From Fennellomyces sp. T-0311 (taxonomy: Eukaryota > Mucoromycota > Mucoromycetes > Mucorales > Lichtheimiaceae), in assembly GCA_025266875.1 (NCBI GenBank), contig JALLLT010000030.1, forward strand, positions 186,001 to 250,000: a DNA stretch of 64,000 nucleotides, in the 5' to 3' direction. Positions 24,421-40,999 of the stretch are shown here, in pieces; positions within the stretch are counted from its first letter, which is position 1, and each line of letters starts with the position of its first letter. A program made the position numbers and the translations under genes. The notes under the pieces were generated by a model. The model was not told the DNA's origin, did no database searches, and was given only the letters and a program-made list of their open reading frames with translations.

Positions 24421-25015
24421 TTAGGCAGAAGCTTCCTTGGTTTCAGCAGGCTTGCTCCTTTTAAAACAGATATGAGTTTACTTGCCATCCCGGAAATTCC
24501 CGTCGTTTCTTAACTTACTTGTTGTATTGAATATACCGGTATCCTTGAGTAAGTTGAGCCACCTCGTTGGTCGCGTGGCAAGCAAACAGCAAGTAGTTTC
24601 TGGGCTGCACTGCAAACGAGAAACGCATGAAAAGAGCAGAGTATACACACATAGCTATACGTTCCCCGGTTAGCAAGCAACGCTATTTTCACACACACCC
24701 AACCCAAAAAAAATTCATTACCAACTGTCATGTTGGGGGAAATAATAGCAGGATCCTTCTTCCAATCAGCGATTGCCGCAAGAGGCAATCCCCAGTTTGC
24801 AACAGGGCCCCAGAAATGCTATACTCTCGTGTAAGCGATAAAAGCTAAACGTGAAACTAACAAAAGACCTACGGTGCTAAAGTTATTGTAAGTTAAGCGT
24901 TTCTTTTACTAAAACCCAGTGTCATTTGGTTTTACCTCATCAGATAGTCGCGGAATTCTGGTGAAGTGAGCTTTTGAGAAAGTCTGCTGGCAATCGATCC
25001 TGATGCTTGGGACAT
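24421..25015 (-). CDS. MPC1: Mitochondrial pyruvate carrier subunit 1
   Basis: Four exons rebuild an MPC1 protein: [76 protein letters not shown] and [10 protein letters not shown]. The last exon, [11 protein letters not shown], is joined through a phase-2 intron; without splicing a stop would follow QYNK at once. With MPC2 it forms the inner-membrane heterodimer that imports pyruvate to the matrix. About 110 residues is normal length. The start is at 25015 and the stop at 24421-24423. Confidence 0.92.
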
Positions 25016-28000
25016 GTTGGGAAAAGGTTGGGAAAAAAAGAGAACCCCTTTCGCGGCCGATTTTTGCGGGAAAAATAATATTCACTAGGCCGGGTAATCG
25101 ACATGGCTTCTTAACCAATGACCGTCGTGCACAGCGTGCGAGCCGACCGATAAGTGCGATTGCTACCACCGTTTCACATATCAGAACCTCGGATTTGCAA
25201 CTAATTGAAGTTTTATTCTCCAAAACTATACGGGTCACACTGGTCAAGTGTCAAGAAGTGTCAGATTGGACTGATGCAGGAACAGTCGACTGGTTTGCCA
25301 TGGTTGCACAAGCATGTGTTTGTATTGCTATGGCAAGATTTCGCGTTATGGTGGCCCACTGCTCGTTTGACGTACTTCAAGCATGTACGATATATTCGCA
25401 AAGCCGATGCATGAGTGTTTGTGCAGCATAGAAATAGTAGGAACCGCTATGTCTCAGAGTGCCTGTTATTCGTTGTCATATGATGATGCTACTTGTATAC
25501 CATCCTCGATGCTTTGCATGGATGCTAATGACGACTGTGATATCCATATAACAACATTACATACAGTTTATCAAGGCGGGATTAAGTTCGGATCGAAGCG
25601 ACAGTCGTTCCTTAAATGAGAAAATCGCTTTTCCATATGAAAATTTTGTTAGACAGCCATTACCACATCGGATATACGCACTTAACATCAGTCGTAAAAC
25701 AAAGGATCGATACTTTTTTTCAGATACATGACCTAAAATTGGCTTTTAATTTATCACTGGTGGTAAACGAGCGGATATAATTATTTGTATTCTAGAGCGT
25801 TGAATGATTTCAATGTCTTGACGATCAATTCGTCTTAAATTTAAAATAGTATGGATTTTGATGTTACGCGTCAACATAAATAAACAGCGAATGTTATACA
25901 TGCTTGCTTTTACATATGTAGGAGTATGAAAGATGGGCGTTCGATCAGAGTGAAAGCATCATACGGAAAAGTAACGATCAATTCAAGGAAGCTCAGGTTG
26001 GATTTATTATTGTGAGAGTTTGCTTCATTTATAAAGTGGCTTATGTATCAGCTATAGATCTACCTTATTCTGAGTCATCCATGTTGACGATGGGTGTGAT
26101 TGATGAGGGCAAATGTGACTACCGCTGATAAACATGATGCTCTGTCGTCGACGCGAGTATTCTAGATATCAGCCGCTACAGAGCAGTATTTGGCTTTGGA
26201 TTAAGTTTCCAAGTGGAATGATTTCAAGGAAGACGCACTATAGTGCTATACAAGTTGATTGCTACTTTGGCAGAGGAAGACATACGTACAAAGTTCAAAA
26301 GATTGACAAGATCAAAGAAATCATTTCGTGCTTGTAATATCTACACACTATGCAAAGGTGAAAAAGCTATGGACAGTCCTATTTTTATGTTATCACTAAC
26401 GTATCTGCAATAAAAATCCTCGTTCATCTTTCCGTAGCGAGGATTTCTCCTGCAAACGAGAATTCTGGCCGAACCTTTTTTGTCTACTATCAATGTCCTC
26501 GTCAGCATTCTGGGATATTCATCGCATTACTCATTTTATAATTGACTTGTGCGGCGATCCCCTCAAATTATCGAATTTATCAGGTATATTTGCGTGTACC
26601 AAACTCTGATATTTGGCATAGTTAAGCAGGACACGATGCTGTGCGTTAAACTTATAAGTAGCTTGTATGAAATGGAATAGTATTCGCCATTACCTTCACC
26701 AGTAGCACAGTAAATAGTACCGTGACCAATAACTTTGGGTTGAGTGAAGAAGGAGTTATGGATTTTTTCTCCATTAAATGGCATGTAGTGCCATTCAGTA
26801 CTTCTGCTCTTTTACTGTATTCTCAAAACCGCATAATGTCACCATGATGATCTCCGAATACTTGATCCGCTTCTCATGTGGTAGCTCCACTCTTCAGCTT
26901 TGCGACGTATGCAATCACTTTGCATCTGTTTTTCCGGCAGCTTCTACTATTCACCAGGACTTACCCGCCCCGTCCTACCCCGCCCCCGCAATCATGATAT
27001 CCAGGTTTTTTATCAAACTGGTAAGAACAAAGTCGATTGACATTTGCGGCGTGCTTCCCGTATCCGGATATACAGCTCGGATATGATTGATGGCTGCAGA
27101 CTGGAATATTTGTTAATATCATATGCTTTAAATCATACTATCATAATATTTAACACAGGCGTTTTTGTCAAGAAACTGCCTTCATTAAGGCAGACAAAAT
27201 CCGAAGTATATACCGCCAGTGCATGTTAATGCTGAGCCGGTCTTTGCCGTCGACCTCCTTCCACTGCAGCTTTCTGTAGCCACAAATCTTTCCTGGCCGA
27301 GATTTACGAAAAAAAAACATTTAGAATTAAAACAAACATCCCAGTAGCCTAATATTCCTTTGGCTAATATTTGGATGACAGCCTTGCGTATATAGTATCG
27401 GCTCTCCGATAATCTGCCTTGTTGGAACAGTGGGTTAATATAGTCTTCAAGCTGGCTTTGTGTCGTGCATGACTGGGTAGCACACTTTCTTCGGCAGTGG
27501 CTGCGTACTATAGCTTAACTTATGATGCGCAATAATATCACGATCGCTTTTTCTAAAAAAAATTTTGCTTATCGATATCAAAGGCGTGGTTTATAGCGCT
27601 AGGAAGTGAAAAACGCTATTTTAGTAAAGTGAGGTAACAGGATATACACATACTATGATTGTATGACTTTACGACTGGAATACTTATATTCGTTGTAGTT
27701 CTGTATTTCGAGTTTCAACACACGATGCTTTGGGCTGAGAGGCAATGCTTGCGGTGTCACGACAATTCAGATTGACATTCGGCGGTCGCATCATTTATGT
27801 TAAAGTTGAACAGGCAGGATTAGTTTAAGAAATACCATATTAAGCGTCTAATATCTACATCGCGCATCTTGGTCAACAATGACGGACTTTTCTCAAAATT
27901 TGGCTGCTACAAATATTTTTCAGGTCGGCGCTGCTTTTATGACATTCTCGAAAGTTTTCACAACGCTGCTCATTCTGCGATGACATTTGGCATATACCAT

Positions 28001-31000
28001 ACATTACAGTGAAATCCTGTTCTTTTGTACTCTCGCTTCTGCACGACCCGCTTTTTAATCAATATTTCTGCCAAGTCACCACCGGTTTTTCCACATCCTC
28101 GACTTTTACACTGCATTTTCTGAAAATCTACCTGTGTAAAGAGCATGGCTTCACTGAATCAGATACGTTCTCATCTGTGAGAAGTGTATCTAGGTGCATG
28201 TTTTTTCACATCTACTGTCTTCGCGAACGCTGATAATTGAATAAGCAAGATCGTTCTTTGGCAGTCAATACCTACTGGAACCCGAGTCACTGAGTCTGCA
28301 AAAATCCCTGGTTCATATTATCCCGCGCGCCAATAATGCTTCGTACAATTAGATACATTTGAGGTCGAATATGCGTTCAATACTTATGATTATTGTCACG
28401 GTTGGAAGACTATCAAAAGTTCTTGTTAAGAGAAAGTGGTTGCGGCATGGCGAGAAACAGAAGATACGCATACTACGAATATTTCTGTCATATGACGAAG
28501 AAAGGAAGATCAGAAATCCCTGGCTTCTCCAAAGTTAGTAGAAGGAGATCAGCTATCCATATTAACTTCTATGGGAATTCAATACTGGTTGTTATGTCGA
28601 CAAAAGAAAACGAACAGGACGCTCAATTAAAGTACTAGGTAATATGCTGGATGTTTTTTTCATGTATTTATATGTTTATACGTACTAATCAGTCATGTCA
28701 TAAATAGTGTATCATTGGATGGAACTTCATATGATCTCTGCTTTATGAACGTGGTGACAGTCGCTATAAAAGCTATCGTGCATACTTATACCTGGTAAAG
28801 GATTCGTACGATCCTTTTTGCGATACGCGATACCACTTGTTCTTACTCTATCAAATCGCCCGATTTTCCATTAACAATCTTGCAATAGGTGTAAAAATCT
28901 GCAACATGTTGCAAATAGTGTCCAGTTCCATGAAGTATGCCGAGATGCTCTCTGAAAATGGTATCGTGATTGGTTCAATTTCAACCATGGATAGTTACAG
29001 GTGCTAATATTAATGTCAAGCAATGATATCTTGGGATTCATTGCATCCCATATTCTTCGTATAGCTATTATTTTCGTTGTGAATGAGTACGCTTTTTGGC
29101 TCGATAGTATGTTAAATACAGAGCTTGCAAAGGTGATGCTGCTTTCACGCCTAAAAACTATTTCCTTTTCTCGCAGCATTTTCTCTACATAACTGCTCAA
29201 ACCTGGCGCTAATTATGAAAAAGGTCATCGATGAACCAAAGCTATTGTGCGAGCATGTATCGCATGAATTACAGTGAGAATCGAGCTCGTTATTTAGGGC
29301 AAATTAAAAGTGCATGCTTAGCCTTCATCTTACAAGCTCCGATGGTGGATCAGCATTTATGTCGTGCTGTAATCAGAGCGTAAAGTATTGTTGTCGAACG
29401 ATATGGCAGCTACGAACATGCAGCACCTGGCAATCATTGTGCCTAAACGTAATATTCGAAGATATTTGATAGTACATACGTAGCGGAAGATTGATCCCAG
29501 TGTTGCATAAGGGAGTGGATTCCAGCCTGCCGCGAAAGAGAATATGAAGCCCTGTGATGAACAGATGACAAGCTCTCTGGTATTTCTTTTACTATTACAG
29601 TAACATTTTCACAGTTCTATTTCGATGTACGCCAGCTATATCAGTGCTACGTACGAAACACTGTCATAATGGAAGCTGGTTACTATCATAAGCAAATAGT
29701 ATCAAATACATGTAAACTTTCTGAACAATCCTGAAGAATGACAGATAGTGGGATATGTTGCCATCTAAACCCTGCTGCTTAGACTCATTATGTGACTTTA
29801 CGAGGGGCCAATGAATGTACATATATGTGTCCTACTATGGAAGGAACTCGCAAAGCTTCAGGTAAATATCAAGAAATTCAATTATATGGTTATTTCTTTC
29901 ACACGAATACTAAGAAATAGGCACCACATTTGTTTGATAAATAACGGTTGTTTGTTTCTTTGTAGCGTAAGGATCGTTGCTTGGCAGCAACCTTGCAATA
30001 TTTGAACGTGCGCTTACGAGTTCTGCATCGGATCGACAGCCTGATCCACCTGCAAGATGGCAACTAGCAAAGCGGCGAATCAAGCAACGCCCGACTGATC
30101 CAAGGTTTGACCGATTCTTTCCAAGAAAATCACACATGAAGTATGTGGTTCTGCAAGGCTCTCAATGGAACTACGGCAGTGGCCATTCCCGCTAAGTATC
30201 TTCCGTCTCTAACTACACCGACCTGCTTTTTTTCGCCTTTGTGGTTTTTTTTTCAAGCATGTAATTCACCATACCGTTGTAATAATGTAACGAAATATCC
30301 GAACCGCAAGGGAGAGACCTAATACCTTTAGGAGCAGGTATATTGCCACTCATAAAGTAAATTGTAAATTTTGAACTGAACATGCGCTTATTTTCTAACA
30401 TGTGGTACCCGGACCCGGACTTTGAGGCAGCCATGGCGAACTTTACACGCCGTACTGTAAACAGAATTTTACGTGCGTTACTAAACATGCGAAGCTTATT
30501 TCAAAGTATAGTGTACACATTGCGTGATCTGAAGATGTATAGTTTTGATCGTACCACAAAAACGTTTGCTACAACTGATCGAATCACATATCAGATATGT
30601 ACCAATATAGCCTTGTGATCCAAAGGTCCCTGTTAAGCAAACAGTTCGTGCATCGAACCACCAATGCCGCAGTTACCAGCCAGAATTGCACCATCGTGGC
30701 GTGGGAAAGAATTTCCGAGAAAAGTGATTTCGAAGCAAAAGGATACTATTATGGAAGTATTTGATGTTGCAGAATAGTCTATATTCTAGCGTGTTTTACC
30801 TTTTTATAGTCAAAAATGACAAGATATGAGATTTACAGAATACGATAAAGTGAAATCGTTTCGTTCGTTTATCACCATCAATGCAAGCTGCAAAGTCTAC
30901 TATTCAAAAGGCGGAACAAGTGCATATGATGCTTAGAAAGTCAATGAACGCCACGAATAGGGAGAGACCACTTTTTCTTTCTCGGACCTGGAAAGTACTT

Positions 31001-31568
31001 TTTTCTAAGAAAAGCAAGGGGTCTGCCTAGAACTGACCGGCGATCCAATATTAATACACGCAAAACGCAATTAGTTTTGCATCATCCCGAACACTCTTTT
31101 GTTACTGGAGGAAACAAGAACCGTTGCTCACCCGATTCTAAGAAATTCCATTTTAGTCACCCCTTTTAAGGATTACAAATTTTTGGTGCTTCCTTTTCGT
31201 AGGGACTTGTGTATCACTTTTTACGAAAGTATACAATCGATGGCGGACCGAAACAAGGTCACAGAAGCGGCAATAAAAAGTTTTTTTGATCGACAGCCAA
31301 TTGCATGCTTGTCAAGCACCCAACGGCAGCATCGGAATCGTGCGAAATTTCATGTCGCAAGCATACTCGGCTTTCATTCGCGCGGGCATTTGTTTACCAA
31401 AGAAAGAACTTTTCTTCCTTTATAAGAACGCCTTTTGATTTACTTTGGGCTCTTTATTCGTAATTGAATTTGCGCACTATCCGGGTCTCTGGCCACAACA
31501 TAATAGATCGTTAAAAGAAAACCTTCAACTTTTTTCCCTCCTCAACCCCCCCAAATATACCCATTGCT
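25016..31568. other. Gene-poor tract of about 6.5 kb
   Basis: Every frame is broken by frequent stops; the longest open stretches are about 140 codons and look like no family I know. The DNA is AT-rich compared with its neighbours. A diverged MITE copy is present at 28005-28156. The last few hundred bases (31100-31568) should contain the promoter and leader of the permease gene. I could not find reverse transcriptase, transposase or helicase motifs, so any older elements are too decayed to name. Confidence 0.5.
28005..28156. mobile_element. Diverged MITE copy, Tc1/mariner-pogo style
   Basis: A segment of about 150 bp starts TA-CAGTGAAATCC, then TTTTGTAC, and ends GGCTTCACTGAA; the termini are imperfect inverted repeats (CAGTGAAATCCTGTTCTTTT against CAGTGAAGCCATGCTCTTTA). 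Its two ends and its right third resemble the element at 62741-62900, including CCTGTGTAAAGA against CCTGTGCAAAAA. A left TA is present; the right flank reads AA, as if decayed. It is non-coding. Confidence 0.5.
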
Positions 31569-33433
31569 ATGGACAACGAAAAAACAGCAGCGGACTCAAA
31601 GTCTTACGCCACATCAATCGAAATTGCAGAGAGCCTATCGTCAACAAACGTCAATAATGGTGCTCGTCGTGAACTGCAACGTGGTTTGAAGGCACGACAT
31701 ATCCAAATGATTGCCCTTGGTGGCACAATCGGTAATTATTAAGCACACCCCCAACCAATATGTCTTTTTTAATATATTTCTTACTAGGTACCGGTCTTTT
31801 CATGGCTTCCGGTAAAGCTATTGCAAACGGTGGTCCCGGTGGTGCACTGGTAAATTTTTAACACAATATTCTGCAAAAGGATAATTTTTCTAACTGTGAT
31901 GTTTCATATTATAGGTTGGATAGTAAGTTGACATACTTGCTTATTAGCTCGCCAAACAATCGAATTCTTTTTACTTATTACGTGTTTGGCATTTTTAGTG
32001 CCGTCCTCGGTCTCCTCGTATTTTGCGTCATGATGAGTTTGGGTGAAATGGCCGCTTACATCCCAGTAGCCGGCAGTTTCGCTCACTTTGCTACTAGATT
32101 CGCCGACCCCTCCCTTGGCTTCTGCGTTGGCTGGGTCTACTGGGCCAACTGGGCCGTCGGTGTTGCCGTCGAATTAACCGGTGTTGCTATACTAATGGAA
32201 TTTTGGCTTCCCAATTTTCCAAGCGTAGTTTGGAGTATTATCTGTCTTGTAATTCTCGTCGCCATCAACGTATTCTCCGTCAAAGGCTATGGTGAAATTG
32301 AGTAAGTTTTTCTAACCATTCATTCCATTATACAAAGTTCTAATGGAAACTAAAATAGATACTGGTTCGCTTTTATCAAAGTCCTTATTGTCATCATCTT
32401 TATCATTGTCGGTTTCTGTGTCGTTACTGGCACTGCTGGTGGTGATTACATTGGCGTTCGTAATTTTCACCTGGAAGGCGGCGCGTTCCCCAACGGGTTT
32501 ATGGGTTTCTTCAACGTTCTGTTGACAGCTGCCTTCTCATTCAACGGTGTTGAAATTGTTGGTATTGCTGCTGGTGAATCCCAGAACCCTCACAAGACTG
32601 TTCCAGCTGCTGTCAAACAAGTTTTCTACCGTATTGTCCTGTTTTATATCATGTCTATCCTCGTCATCAGTCTTTGCATTCCATATACCGATCCCAACCT
32701 CTTACAAGGCTCCGACGATATTTCCGTCAGCCCCTTCACCTTGGTATTCCGTCTTGCCGGTGCCGAATGGGCTGCTCATTTGATGAACGCCATTATCCTT
32801 GTCACAATGATCAGTGCCGGTAACTCAGGTGTTTACTCGTCCAGTCGTACACTGCTCGCTCTTGCAGACAACGGCAATGCACCTCGCTTCTTTACATGGG
32901 TCAACCGATGGGGTGTTCCATTGTGGAGTGTTCTTGCCAGTTGTGCTATTGGCTGTTTGGCTTTCTTGACCAGTCTGTTCAGTTCAGGTGTCGTCTTCAC
33001 TTGGCTTACCAACCTTACTTCCGTCGCTGGTTTGGTTACTTGGGTTTCCATTTCGATTACCCATATTCGTTTCCGCATCGGATACCGCAGACAAGGGTTA
33101 CCCGACGATCAACTTCCTTACAAATCGCCATTCTTCCCACTTCCCGACATGTTCGTTATCTTTATCGGCACAATTGTCATCTTTGGACAAGGTTATCATA
33201 CGTTTGAAAAGCCAATCAACGGCAGCAATGTCGTGGCTGCTTATATTGGTGTGATTTTCTCCATCGTGATGTACTTTGGACACAAAATTATCATGCGTCC
33301 AGCCTTTATCAAGTCGCTTGAAATGGACTTCGTGTCTGGAACGATACCCATCGATCACACCAAGAAGGCCGAAGAGGAACATCTTCCTTTGAAGAAACGT
33401 ATCCTCCAAAAGATCCACGAATACTTTACTTAA
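31569..33433 (+). CDS. Amino-acid permease (APC superfamily, YAT type)
   Basis: Five exons give a protein of about 540 residues with 12 hydrophobic segments. Family marks are the N-terminal ELQRGLKARHIQMIALGGTI, then GTGLFMASGKAIANGGPGGAL in TM1, GEMAAYIPVAGSFAHFATRF, and FNGVEIVGIAAGESQNPHKT. The cytosolic N-terminus is Ser/Thr-rich. These proteins bring amino acids in by proton symport at the plasma membrane. The start at 31569 is the first Met, and the stop ends 33433. The intron near 31920-31950 leaves VGYSPNNRILFTYYVFGIF, a slightly extended TM1-TM2 loop, and should be checked against cDNA. Substrate preference cannot be read from the sequence. Confidence 0.9.
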
Positions 33434-33681
33434 AGACATTGTACCTCTACTTTGTATCCCTCACACCCCTCCTCCTTCCTCTGTGTATGTATGTAACCAT
33501 CGCTAAAATGTACATTAGCTTTATATATATATTTATCCAAAATAAAAAGTACAAATTAATATTTATACTCACAATGCAACAGACGATCAAACATTTACAT
33601 TAAGTCTTTACAATTAGCATACATGAACAAGGGAATATTTACAAATAATAGGGATATGTGCGGTTATTTAATAAATGTAAA

Positions 33682-35766
33682 CTATTGTTGCAATAGCGCA
33701 ATCTGCTCGTCCAGTTGAATGACAGCTGAACGGATAACGTCGGACATGAGTGCGTCACCGGGAAACGGATATTGTTCGTATACATCATACTGTGATTGCT
33801 TCAAGCCGCCCCGGTACGTAGCGATGATGGACGATGATGACGGAACCTCATGTCCTGGTGGCATTTGCGATCGCAGTTTGACTTCGGTGCTTTCCTTGAG
33901 CATATCCAATAGCTCTCGTGGGAACGGAATGTCCGGACAGCTGGCAACTTTCTCGAGGCAGTAATGAGCGACCGTTATTACTGGAAACGAGACTGCCAGT
34001 ATAATCTGTTAGTCATACAGGCTTTTCTTGTGTAAATCACACTTACACGATGGAGTATCTGAGGTACCGGGATTCCAATTCACTGCCAAGGAGTGAATGA
34101 GAACTTTGCATGCATTGAGAGCAAGTGTAATCAGTCTTTTCCTGACAGATTGTATAATTTGGATGGTTGCAGTATTTTCGGAGGTTGGCATGACGCTCGG
34201 CCGCAATATTGATGAGCAGAACGCGCTAATAAAAAAGTTTATGCCGGCGAAAGGGAGGAGTGTCGTTGAAGGTACCGTTCGTTTGACTAGCTTGTACGCG
34301 TCTGGTTGGAAAGGATCATCACAGAGTCGAAGATTTTTGGGTAAGCTGGACCACCAATCCTTGATAAAAGGTTCGAATAACAGGATATCCTCCAGATGCA
34401 TGTCACAAGACCGGCCACCAAAAACTCTGTGTATTTTTTCCTGTAAAGAGTGTCAATAGGTTGGCCAATTCAGGTGCACAGCAATAGACCACCTACCAGC
34501 AAAGTCGACATATAAGGGTCTGCAACTAGATGGATGTAGTAGTTGCATATCTGGATGTAGGACTTCGTCTTTTCTGACTCGTCGTCTAACATGTCCATCG
34601 TGTCGATAAAGTCTGGGAGCCTAAAGTCGATTTTATCATCAAACACCATTTGGTATTCCCGCTGACACATTTCCAGATAGAAGCAGTGGCGTTGGAAAAT
34701 GGCCCTTTTTACAGGACTCATCCCATCGTAGTCTTTCACCAAATCTTTGCAAGCAAGTAGTGCCACCGACAAGAGGCGACTGGCTTCCAAATAGTTGAGC
34801 ATCACGTCCGATAAGTATGTTTGCAGGAGCGATGTCGTGACAATCACCTCCAACTTCCGTTTCGGATCATCGTACAGCTCAAAGAGCAGTTCTTTGCACC
34901 TGTCAGAGAACACTTCAGCGAGAATGCGTTTTTTGATGGGCGAGTACGTGAGCATAGTTCGCAGGGACGCGAGCGCATCGACGCACACAGAGAGTATGAC
35001 CGCATCGTCCATTGGGTTCTCGACGCTGCGATAATACTCGAAAAAGGTGGGTATATGCAGTAAACCCAAGATGATACAGTGCTCGAGGTAGAGCGGAATC
35101 AGATGATCAATAATGGCTCGGTATTCGGCCGCGGATAGCCGAGTTAAATCCTCATTCGTGTTGTCGTGGTATTGGAGCGTGGCAAAACGCTTCCTCCGTG
35201 GGCGGAACAGTTCTCGACGTTGAATGAGCTGCGTTAAACCAAACGTGAAGCTGAGTGTTGGTGTTTCAAAGTGGACAGGATCTCGTTTGAAAATTCCAGT
35301 GAAAGGGGAGAGGTATCGTATGGACGCCTGCGTAAACATAAGCAACTCTTCCATCGTTTGGATCGGTGTTTCTAACTGCATAACGCCGTTGGTAATGCTG
35401 AACTGCCACTCCATAGGTCGATTTTGTTGCGCCGAGACCAGCGCTTGTTCCAGCTGTGTCTTAACAGCAATCAAGCCTTGCATTTCTGAATTGATTCGAA
35501 CTAGATCGGCTTGCCAATCTTGTACTTTGCAATCGCCGTCCAATGCTTTTGTTGAATAGTCATCGAGGGTATCATCGCTATCATCGGAACCGGTGATGCA
35601 TTCAATCTCGAGTCGGTTGCAGCGACTGCATACTGCCTCATTGCTGTCTCGAACACACTTTTTTCGATGGATTCTGCATACTTTATTCTATAATTAGCTA
35701 TGTCCTGTTAGGTATTCGCCCGTCTATTTTGTTACTTTTGCAAGGATCTACGGCGTTGCGTCGCAT
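33682..35766 (-). CDS. Zn2Cys6 transcription factor
   Basis: A short first exon (MRRNAVDPCK) is joined by a small intron to ICRIHRKKC and then VCSRCNRLEIEC, giving C-x2-C-x6-C-x8-C-x2-C-x7-C, a complete fungal zinc-cluster. A linker leads to a short Leu/Gln-rich coiled segment (INSEMQGLIAVKTQLEQAL), a likely dimerisation element. The long middle region (34495-35543) is helical, of the type found in the middle homology region of this family, for example YLEASRLLSVALLACKDLVK. Two more exons complete the C-terminus, ending SAVIQLDEQIALLQQ. It acts in the nucleus, binding CGG-type half sites. It is tail-to-tail with the permease, so co-regulation is possible but not shown. Confidence 0.85.
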
Positions 35767-36325
35767 CGTAGCAATATTGAAAGAAAGCTCTGAGATCCGC
35801 CGTAAAACAGAAATTTATTTATTTTGTAGTGTGCCCAGCTTCTTGGCAACGTGCTTGTCTTCATTAAACGGCAATCGTGTGTGAATATAACCTCACTTTG
35901 AATTGTATATATCTAGCTTCGAGGCGTTCTGTAACAGCTGGTACAGTTTGCCAAGAGGTGTCGTCCATCATTAAGGTGCTCGAAATGCCAAAACCAGTAT
36001 TCGAACGTGCGGCGTACTCGACATAGTGCTATAAGACTGTGTATCCATCTATAGTCATCAGCTGATGGTAAGATCAACATGTGTCCCAAAGAGTTGCGCT
36101 TCACGTCAGTATTCATAACCAATGCCATCGAATTGATAGCGGAAAAAGTATCATGGGCTATATCGTGGCAACATACATCTATATCGTGTGATATTTCTCG
36201 TGTGTTCTAGTAGCTGCCAGGTGCTGCCTTCCTACTTGCTACTACGGCAATTCATGCCAGTAATATATTCAGTATGATAATTTAAATGCTCTCCGACCAC
36301 CACTTCTTGTCAACCACCTCCCATA
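35767..36325. other. Divergent promoter region, zinc-cluster factor / Prp16
   Basis: About 560 nt separate the two divergent starts. No ORF here resembles a gene; a 71-codon open frame on the minus strand has no family features. Confidence 0.4.
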
Positions 36326-40931
<4,606 letters not shown>

Positions 40932-40999
40932 GAGCTTCGACGAGTATTTTATAACAGTATAAAAGTACTTATTTACATGACAACAACTTTTTTTTTCTT

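Noticed and set aside
25003..25431. 142-codon ORF starting inside the MPC1 first exon on the opposite strand
   Set aside because: It begins antisense to MPC1, has no domain and runs into AT-rich DNA; chance is the simpler explanation.
29271..29330. Possible third MITE end (TACAGTGAGAATCGAG...)
   Set aside because: It starts like the other two elements but I found no matching inverted end within 150-200 nt and no shared interior.
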